Origin: Cocos nucifera
Lineage: Eukaryota > Streptophyta > Magnoliopsida > Arecales > Arecaceae
Assembly: GCA_006176705.1 (NCBI GenBank)
Contig: QRFJ01005363.1
Coordinates: 36,178 to 100,177 of the forward strand
Reading direction: 5' to 3'
DNA: 64,000 nucleotides
The translations under genes were made by a program, and so were the position numbers. Of this stretch, positions 56,795 to 64,000 are shown piece by piece; within the stretch, counting starts at the first letter, position 1, and the number at the start of each line of letters is the position of its first letter. The notes beneath the pieces are model-generated. The model made no database searches. It was given only the letters and a program-made list of their open reading frames with translations, and was not told where the DNA came from.

Positions 56795-57480
56795 ATGCCC
56801 GGTCGCTGTTGTAATGAAAACACTTTCCTTTGCCATCGACCTTTTTCTTCGGTCGCCTCTCTCTTTGATCCTTTCTACCTTTGCTTTTCACAGACTTCTT
56901 TTCTTTCCATAAGACTTTCTTTTTGGAAGAAAGTCCGTTCCATACAAAGAACGAGCCTTTTAGAATCTTCATAGAAAGCTCAGCGGAACCAGCAAATTCT
57001 ACAACTCGGCCCAAGAAATTCTGAAGTTATGCTGTGGTAATTCAATGATGAATTGCCCATTATGCATCAGTTCAAGGATGTAGAAATAATATCATTCTGC
57101 AAGTCCAAGTCCAACTTCACACCGAGCTCCAAAGAATCTTCCTATGTCTTAGATCATGTCAGACAGTGATCTGGACTGACTGACCATTCACGCATCTTAG
57201 CCTTAAAAAGTCATTTGACTGATATTTGGCTGCGCGACCCTTATTCACCAAACATCTCCTGTAGTGAGCCAAACATTTGGCGAGCAGTCCAAGATAATCT
57301 TCATGTTGGCGCTGGAGCTCATCAAACATCGAGCCCAACAGTAGTATCTGGCCCTATTATCATTCGTCAATGGCGCGACGAGAGACGCCTCTGTTCAAGT
57401 GGATGGACGGCTGGTAAGGTGGGAGGGTCCCTGTCCAAAATATGTGTTAACTTCCCTCTGAACCCAAAACAATTATAGTT
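56795..57480 (-). pseudogene. Copia-1' gag remnant
   Basis: Minus-strand blocks match gag of Copia-1: the Lys-rich segment SSKKKVLWKEKKSVKSKGRK (56673-57014) and the truncated knuckle KCFHYNSD; PFTNFHM-like and LGLAE... stretches with stops; and an N-terminal part near 57300-57400. Stops and frameshifts are frequent. The MITE found in Copia-1 gag is absent. The truncation point lies directly after the second knuckle position. Confidence 0.75.
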
Positions 57481-59411
57481 CTGAACAATCTTTATAATTG
57501 GTCCCAGTCAGTCTATGTGTGTTTAGGATACGTGCCAATGATTTGACAGCGAGACCTTTTTCTGTAGAGAGTCAAAGATTCTAGTTTAGATACTGTAATT
57601 TTGACTTGACCAATTGTTTAGGATTTTATTTTTAAACAAATTAGCTCCCACTATTTCTTCTCGGATCCCACACTCTCTTTTAAAAGCGAAAACTCACACG
57701 ATTGATGATTCTAGGGGTGGGCGGTCTCACCAACTTGATCATCACCTCACCTAGAGCAGTTATTGGTGATGTATAGCCAGAGTGAGTGAACAACTCTTGT
57801 CGAGATGATTCCCTAATCATGGTGCATCCCCAAAACTTGGTCTCTAATTCATGAATCCACCGTATCCGATAATATTGATCCACCTCCCTTAGTTAAGTCA
57901 GACCCACCATTTGCAAGACTGGGTTTCCTAATTTGGGTCTCTCCCGTATCCGGAATATTGAGCCCAACTTCATCCTCGCAGCCCATACACCAATGCCTAA
58001 TAGACATGGTTGCGTCTTCTCGTGCAACTGAGCCCTGTATCCAGCCGAGAACAATCAACCCCGGAAGGGCCTGCACGTCTACAATGGTGAGACCGACTTA
58101 ATCTTTTCTTAGGGAGAAATGGATTCATCTCATTAAACTAGACCTTGTCTTAGTCATAACAATTATGACTAACCTAGTGCAATGGGTCAGCGTGCGAATT
58201 ATTGAGACCAACCTCAGATCAGAACTGGTCAACAGATATGGCCAGGTAAGTGAGACTGGTGGAAAGAAATCCGTTAACATCCGCACATGAACGCCAATTC
58301 CAGATCGAGTAGCTTCCAAATTAAAAGCCAGTTCGTCGTCTGTGCCAAACTTACCTTTAGACACCAAATTGTTGAGTCAGAACCCTAATTGGGTTTAGCC
58401 TACAATCCAGACTCTAACCTCTGAGCCTAATTAGGTCTTGCTTGATCGTGACTCGATCTGACCAGACTATAATCTAATAGGCTGGTCATATTAAGCAATG
58501 TTGATCCCAATCTAACCAACTCTGATTCGGTTGATCAATCCGCTTAGACCTAATTGAGCTACCCAAGCCCGAACCCAGTATTTAGAATATGTCTTAGATC
58601 TGAAATTCTCAATTTTAAGACTAATTATATTCCATAAAACTTAAATCTCTAATTAATTGGGTTCATAAATAAATATGCACAATAGAATCTAGGGTTTTTA
58701 GGATCTAGGTTTTGCAGAAAGTAAGTTTGGAATTTCTGATTAAGGACGAACACCGCAGCACCCCTACACGTTATAAGAACACCCCATCGAATGGAAAGAG
58801 AGGGCCTTCAAACCCTTCTTCGTTCTTATGACCGGAACAGCCAAGAGGAATGCCTTAATCAGGAACATGTAAATCTAAAAACAGTTATAGATCTATATCA
58901 TATATCTCATATATCAAATTAGATCTAATCAAGACATATTTGCATACATCTCATATATCAAAATCATGCATGTTTCAATCTAAATTATCAACATAATAAT
59001 CTGAAAATTAGATTTAAATTGATCTAATCAAAATAAATTCTAATCTAGACAATTATGTAGAACTATCTACAACTAGTCTATGTCATGCATACCTACATAT
59101 CTCATAGATTATTTAAAATTAAATAATTTTATTTGCTATTTATCAGATGTTATTATAACACTTATAAATCAAAAAATAGTAAATATGAAGATCTAAAATA
59201 TGATTTAATCAAATTAAATCAAAGACATGCAAACTATTCTATAGAACTATTCTATTCAAAACTAGTCATGCATATCTTCATGTTCTTAGATCCAAATCAT
59301 TTAATTTTAATTTTTCTGATTTTAGATCTGATCACATCTCATAGTGACAGTCTGAAATCACTTTTTTTAACTTAAAAAAAATTAAATTCAAATTAAACAT
59401 TTAAGAACCAT
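57481..59411 (-). other. Copia-1' 5' leader
   Basis: Aligns with 26640-28726, for example GCCTAATAGACATGGTTGCG (57992) against 27113, and GAATGGAAAGAGAGGGCCTT (58790) against 27896. No gene. The tandem blocks near 58880-59380 correspond to the 180-bp repeats of Copia-1 but are less regular. Confidence 0.7.
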
Positions 59412-59424
59412 GGCTTGATAACCA
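59412..59424 (-). promoter_or_regulatory. Degenerate initiator-Met primer-binding site (Copia-1')
   Basis: The minus strand reads TGGTTATCAAGCC, with one inserted T and one lost G relative to TGGTATCAGAGCC. Confidence 0.7.
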
Positions 59425-59426
59425 GT

Positions 59427-61707
59427 TGAAGGGAAATCCTGATTTCCCGTCCAGGTTTCGTTCAGATCTGATATAGATCAAAGAGATATATTTCAAAAAT
59501 TTTCTCTTGATGCTTAATCAGATCTGATAATATTTTAGATCTAATTATTATTATTTTAATAAATAAAATAAAATAAGATAAATTAAATCAAATTTAATTT
59601 ACCTGATTTGGGTAATCCTATTCCTTGTAGATGATCCGATTGCAAGCGAAAGGTCTGGATCTTAGCCACGCAAGTGCCTGGCCTCTACCGGTATCCACTC
59701 AGTTGAATCTGGAGATCCTCTTCTTCTCTATCACACTCCAAAAATTAGATCGGATCTGATCTGGAGGATCTTCAAAACTCTTTTGAAGATCTGCAGTCGT
59801 CCTTTGTGCAGCAAGCGCAGCCTTCTTGCTTTTGATCGCCTTTTCTTGATCTGAATCGCATCAATCTAAATCCAAAACACTTTTGGATGTGAGAGCAAGG
59901 GAGAAGAGACTATGGTGTGGAGAAAGGAGGGGAGAGGCAGCCTTGGGGCATGGAAATCTCTATTGAATTGGCAATTGGAAAATTAGGGTTGGGCGCAGGG
60001 TCTTATTTATAGACCTCTTGTGATCCAACTCCTCTTCCTCTCAACCAATCACAACCCTTTGTGAAATCAGATCAAATCTGATTGTTGGAATAGAGACCCC
60101 TGGATTCTCTCTTAGAGGGTGCAAGACCAGTCAACTGGATTCTTAGTAGAACTCTGATTGGAATCCAAAAGGGAGGTGGATCCTTGTCCAACAAGGACTC
60201 CTAGCGCCTCCTACTTGGGCCACGCACCTTGGCGTGCGCCCTTCTCCTTGCCAGGTTCTGGCAGGGGGATAGGCCCCACAGCCTCTCCAATAGGTCATGA
60301 CAATGTGGTCAAAAGTCAAAAGGGTGAATGTCAACGTTTGACCAGTCAAAGGTAGAACTTTTGACCAAAGTCAAAGAACAAGAAATGGCAGGTACCAAAA
60401 AGTCAGGTAAGTCCTTACAAATAAGACAACCATCTGACTTAGACAACCTCCAGTCAGACCATATTGAAGGCCCTCTGATTGAGCACAAACCTCCTTTGGT
60501 CAGTCAGGAAAACTTATTTGTGATAGTAAAGAAGAACGTTAAGGTTCAATCGAGTGCTAGCACGATTTCTTGAATCTAATTGAATCTCATTCAGATCAAT
60601 TGAACTAGATCAGTTCAATTGATGATCACCAGATTCAAACCCTTGTTTGTGTGACCCATTAGTTTCAGTTCTGTATGGTAATGGAATATGTCATGAATCT
60701 CTATCATAGACATCATCGAAAACTCCTTTCGATGGATTAGAACTCTTCTGATCGAACAGCTAGAATGATCGATCATCTCTAAATCATTCTAAATGCTCCC
60801 AAAATCCCACCAGTGACACACTAGCAGTATATGGTAGCAAACCCATCAAGCTGAATGTGAACCTCTTGGTGGCAGCTACCCTGTGTGATTAAGTTCTTCT
60901 ATCTTGAACCGCCCCGATCAGATTAGGGTTAAGTGAACTCGTCAAATCCTATCTCTGTCATATGATGTAATCGTTCGATTCGAGTCCAATGTAAAAATCT
61001 AAATAGAAACCTCTTCTAATTATTTCACTCTACCATGGCCATGGATTTCTAGACTTGATTCTCATGATCATCATAGGGCTACTCCTCTACCACCAGGTAG
61101 ATAGATTCCATCTTGATGCAATCCATGTTCCTACAATGAAACATGCTATAGCCAACATACACCTCAGGGTTCCATATGCTAGGAGACCGAGTAAATGGAT
61201 AGTCAAAACTATAACACCCTCAAGGTGAATTGCCGATGCATCTCAGGTCAAAGAACCAGACACATACTGCCAGCATTGAGTCAGTCATTGACGAGAAGGT
61301 AAGACTCCCTAATGACTACTCGAGGTGGTCACGCTCAGTGCCCTCGTTCTCTAATGAGTACCTGTACTCTCGCTTTGGTGTCTCCACACCGTAGACTCAA
61401 GACTCATGCAATACTAAAGAGAAGCGATCGTACACCAACCTTCCGGATCAATCACCATCCTCGTGATGATCCTATGGTCGGAAGCTGTTTATGAGTTAAT
61501 AATGATTATTCATGTCTTAAATTTTCAACTCTTGAAAATATGAATTATCATTACCATTAACTCAAAGGATGTATCACAGACACTAAATACACAGGTGTGA
61601 TAGAAAATAACCCATTTCATTAATTATAGTCAAAATTATAATTTTGCCCCTAGAAGTGTATTACAAGTGTCAGCCAATTCTGGCTTCTAGGACACATATA
61701 TCTAACA
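59427..61707 (-). repeat. Copia-1' 5' LTR
   Basis: 2281 bp, TGAAGGGAAATCC to ATATCTAACA. It is collinear with the Copia-1 LTRs in the right two-thirds (60560-61707 against 21690-22803) and more diverged in the left third, where the Copia-1 region near 20570-21000 is replaced by unrelated sequence. It is therefore a different subfamily member, not a sister LTR. Confidence 0.8.
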
Positions 61708-61759
61708 CCTAGGAGGAGCTTGGTACTTCGACGATTTATCGTCTCCCAGTGTCAAAACC

Positions 61760-61840
61760 AAGAGAAGCTTGCTCCAAATTGAGAAGGTCAGAGGAGGTCA
61801 TCCGACCTAGGACTTACTGCCTGAGGTAACCCGGAGGAAT
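61760..61840 (+). pseudogene. Gypsy integrase C-terminal remnant
   Basis: One frame reads EKLAPN-stop-EG, matching the KLAPNWEGPY signature of gypsy integrase tails with Trp changed to TGA (61780-61782). The next frame reads EEVIRPRTYCLR, matching the following E-x-x-x-P-G-T-Y-R-L. A frameshift lies between them. No other integrase part is present. Confidence 0.7.
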
Positions 61841-62205
61841 AATGCCCCCATGACCCTAAAACAGGGATGTGCTGCGAGTAACTTTCTTTCAATAAAATTT
61901 TTTTCTTTCAATAATGTTGTTTCTGGGTGCAAGAATTACGTGATGACAGGAAAGAAACGAGCGAAAGTGATCCGTTAGGAATAGGAGGAGAACCTCGTCC
62001 TGATGCGAGCAAAATCCCAGTCCGAGCTCCAAAGTCTGTAGGAGATAAGATCTCCTCCGAGCGACCACGACGACCTCGGCCAGAGATAAGATTTTCCTCG
62101 AGCAACCGCGATGATCTTGGCCAGAGATAAGACCTCTCCCAAGCGATCGAGCCAACCTCGATCGGAGGTAAGAACTCCCCCGAGCTTTGAAGAACCTCAT
62201 CCGTA
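61841..62205 (+). other. Gypsy 3' untranslated region, first part
   Basis: Non-coding. It contains the first copies of the GAGATAAGAT...TCCGAGCGACC repeat (62040-62180), which returns at 63020-63480. The overlapping frames on both strands are products of the repeat. Confidence 0.5.
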
Positions 62206-63003
62206 GTCGAAGGCCTCGTTCACCTTAGATGAGATGGGGGAGAGACCCTGACAATGGCCCGTATATACCCCCACAGCCCGTTAGAAATATGAGGAGAACC
62301 TCATCCTAACACGTGCAAAGTCGAAGGCCTTATTTACCTTAGATGAGATGGGAGGAGAGGCCCTGAACAATGGTCCTTGTGTGCCCCACAGCCCATTAGG
62401 AACAGGAGGAGAACCTCATCCTAACGTGAGCAAGTCGAAGGCCTCGTTACCTTAGACAAGAATGGAGGGAGAGATCCTAACAATGGCCCATATGTGCCCC
62501 CACAGCCCGTTAGGAATAGGAGAGAACCTCATCCTAACACGAGCAAAGTCGAAGCCTCATTCACCTTAGATGAAATGGGGGAGGAGGCCCTGACAACCGC
62601 CTTGTGTGCCCACCATAGCTTCGTTAGGAACAGGAGGAAGAACCTCGTCCTAATGCAACTAAAAGTCGAAGGCCTCGTTTATCTTAGATGAGATGGGGGA
62701 GAGGCCTGACAATGGGCCTTGTGTGCCCCCACAGCTCGTTAGAATAGGAAAGAACCTCGTCTAACGCGAGCAAAGTCAAAGGCCTCATTCACCTTGGACA
62801 GATGGAGGGAGAGGCTGACAACGGCCCTTGTGTGCCCCACAAGTCCATTAGGAACAGGAGGAGAACCTCATCTTAATGCGAGCAAAGTCGAAGGCCTCGT
62901 TCACCTTAGACGAGATGGGAGGAGAGGCCCTGACAGTGGCCCTTGTGTGCCCCCACAGTCCATTAGGAACAGGAGAAGAATCTCATCCTAACACAAGCAA
63001 AGT
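62206..63003 (+). repeat. 114-bp satellite, seven tandem copies
   Basis: Units start with GTCGAAGGCCTCGTTCACC at 62206, 62320, 62434, 62548, 62665, 62775 and 62887, so spacing is 110-117 bp. Each contains GATGGG[G]GAGAGGCCCTGACAA, TGTGCCCCCACAGCCC, GTTAGGAA and GGAGGAGAACCTCATCCTAA. Small indels shift the reading frame between units, so it is not coding. Confidence 0.9.
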
Positions 63004-63019
63004 TCAAGTCCGAGCTTCG

Positions 63020-63480
63020 AAGTCTACAGGAGATAGGATCCCCATCAACCTCGGCTAGAGATGAGATCTCTTCCGAGCGATCGAGGCAACCTCAGTCAGA
63101 GATAAGATTGGAGACAACCTCGGCTAGAGATGAAATCTCTCCCAAGTAACTGAGATAACCTCAGCCAGAGATAAGATCGAAGATAACCTTGGCCAAAGAT
63201 AGGATCTCTCCCGAGCGTTCGAGACAACCTCGGCCAGAGATAAGATCAGAGATAACCTCGGCTAGAGATAAGATCTCTCCCGAGCAATGACGACAACCTC
63301 GGCTAGGGATAAGATTTCTTGCGAGCAATAGCGACAACCTTGGCTGCAGGAGAAGAGATCTCCCCCAAGCGCCCAAGTCAACCTCGACCAGAGATGAGAT
63401 CTCTCCCGAGCGACCGAGTTGACCTCGACTAGAGATAAGATCTGTCCCGAGCATCCGTATTAACCTCAGCTACTGAAGAT
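63020..63480 (+). repeat. Second short tandem repeat of about 40 bp in the gypsy 3' UTR
   Basis: Repeats of GAGATAAGATCTCTCCCGAG followed by CGACCGAGACAACCTCGGC, in simple and doubled units. Related copies lie at 62040-62180 on the other side of the 114-bp array. Confidence 0.8.
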
Positions 63481-63662
63481 AATATCGCCCCCGAGGAGCT
63501 CAACCTCCGACCTCGATCGTAGGGGACGAGATCTACTTCAACATCAATTTTGACTGGAGATGAGATCTCCTCCCTGAGGTTCGACCTGAACCAGCACGGA
63601 GCCCAGAAGAGGACTTCGGCAGTCGCCCTTTCTGCACTCCCTTCCTTCAAGTTTCAAACTCG

Positions 63663-64000
63663 AAAGTGGGAGGATTATTATTGGGGATAAACTCCGCTTC
63701 TATCAAAGTTCAATTCGATGCTCAGTTTAATGCAACCGATAGCTACAAAAGAGCTCCTTCGGACTCTCAGTGGCTGGGCCTTAGCTGAACCCCTTCAGTC
63801 GACCGAACTTTCCAACGACTGAGCTCCTTCGGGCTCCCAGCAGCTGAGCCTTAGCCAAACTCCTTCATCCGACCGAACTCCTCAGCAGCCGAGCTTCAGT
63901 CGAACTCCTGCAGGAGCTGAACTCCCTCCAGGCTTCTCCTTCAGTCGGACTTCTTCAGGAGTCGGACTCCTCTCAGACATCTCTTTCGATCGATCGGACT
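63663..64000 (+). repeat. Polypurine tract and start of the Tat-like 3' LTR
   Basis: AAAGTGGGAGGA (63663-63674) precedes TATTGGGGATAAAC (63679 on), one change from a TGTTGGGG start. Its U3 is rich in repeated GAGCTCCTTCGG and TCAGTCGACCGAACT words, shared with the minus-strand LTR at 56134-56794. It continues beyond the window. Confidence 0.65.

Larger units (their letters stand above)
56795..61707 (-). mobile_element. Copia-1' : 5' half of a Copia-1 family element
   Basis: The order on the minus strand is LTR (59427-61707), primer-binding site, about 1.9-kb leader and gag. It is truncated inside the gag zinc knuckle near 56795, and pol and the other LTR are missing. Leader and LTR align with 26601-28741 and 20253-22803. 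It lies between a minus-strand and a plus-strand Tat-like LTR region, so a rearrangement or incomplete insertion is likely. Confidence 0.82.
61708..64000 (+). mobile_element. Tat-like gypsy element, 3' end
   Basis: Plus-strand order: integrase C-terminus (61760-61840), a satellite-rich 3' untranslated region of about 1.8 kb, polypurine tract (63663-63674), and the first 320 bp of the 3' LTR running off the window. Upstream coding parts are missing, cut by Copia-1'. Lineage is inferred from the integrase tail and the repeat-rich 3' region. Confidence 0.65.

Noticed and set aside
62206..63003. CRISPR-like regularly spaced repeats
   Set aside because: Whole 114-bp units are repeated without unique spacers, in a plant retrotransposon; this is a satellite array.
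61927..63058. Repeated peptide frames (EASFTLDEMGEEALTT-like)
   Set aside because: They follow the tandem repeat, and indels change frame between units.
1..64000. tRNA, rRNA or organelle-derived DNA
   Set aside because: I saw no cloverleaf-like A/B-box arrangement or rRNA sequence; the only tRNA-related words are primer-binding sites.

Overview
This window reads as nuclear DNA of a flowering plant. It holds Ty1/copia and Ty3/gypsy LTR retrotransposons primed by plant tRNAs, an En/Spm (CACTA) transposon, a plant L1-type LINE, and remnants of two plant genes that are intron-bearing or GC-rich. The monocot, perhaps palm, flavour of the elements is only an impression. I see no bacterial features, no tRNA or rRNA genes and no CRISPR array. 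Almost every coding stretch is broken by stops or frameshifts, so this is heterochromatin-like repeat DNA. I found no convincing new functional system. What stands out is transposon architecture.

Layout. 1-3084: 5' end of a minus-strand SIRE-like Copia element (A: protease, gag, primer-binding site, LTR). 3087-14347: an 11.3-kb CACTA element on the plus strand, with palindromic subterminal arrays, a nested long-inverted-repeat element, a G-rich plus (TAA)n plus GGATCT-repeat leader, a TNP2-type transposase pseudogene and a second, TNPA-like pseudogene. 14348-17908: a second copy (B) of the SIRE-like Copia element, which the CACTA interrupts. 18365-19600: an 81-bp CACTA-type MITE and a LINE endonuclease fragment.

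20253-42980 is a nested stack. Copia-1 (minus, about 2.55-kb LTRs) sits in CACTA-like subterminal repeats. Its right LTR is split by Copia-2 (29576-41182, plus, about 925-bp LTRs). The left LTR of Copia-2 is split by a gypsy element (30168-37548, minus, 1.9-kb LTRs, TSD GTGAG). The right LTR of Copia-2 carries a CACTA end fragment (40103-40810). Both Copia-2 and the gypsy keep gag (plus protease in the gypsy) and have lost reverse transcriptase and integrase.

43000-51100 is the only gene-like stretch. It has a NATA1-like acetyltransferase pseudogene (44204-44640), the last two exons of an ALA-interacting subunit (CDC50/LEM3) gene with a frameshift (45034-45686), an unrecognised ORF (46320-46655), a possible small membrane protein (49209-49700, minus), small insertions, and a tandem array of about 260-bp units (50337-51089). 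51168-53660 is a foldback element with long arms. 53938-56133 is an LTR with primer-binding site of a chromovirus-like gypsy. 56134-56794 is a minus-strand LTR of a Tat-like gypsy. 56795-61707 is the 5' half of another Copia-1 family member. 61708-64000 is the plus-strand 3' end of a Tat-like gypsy (integrase C-terminus, satellite-rich 3' UTR, start of the 3' LTR).
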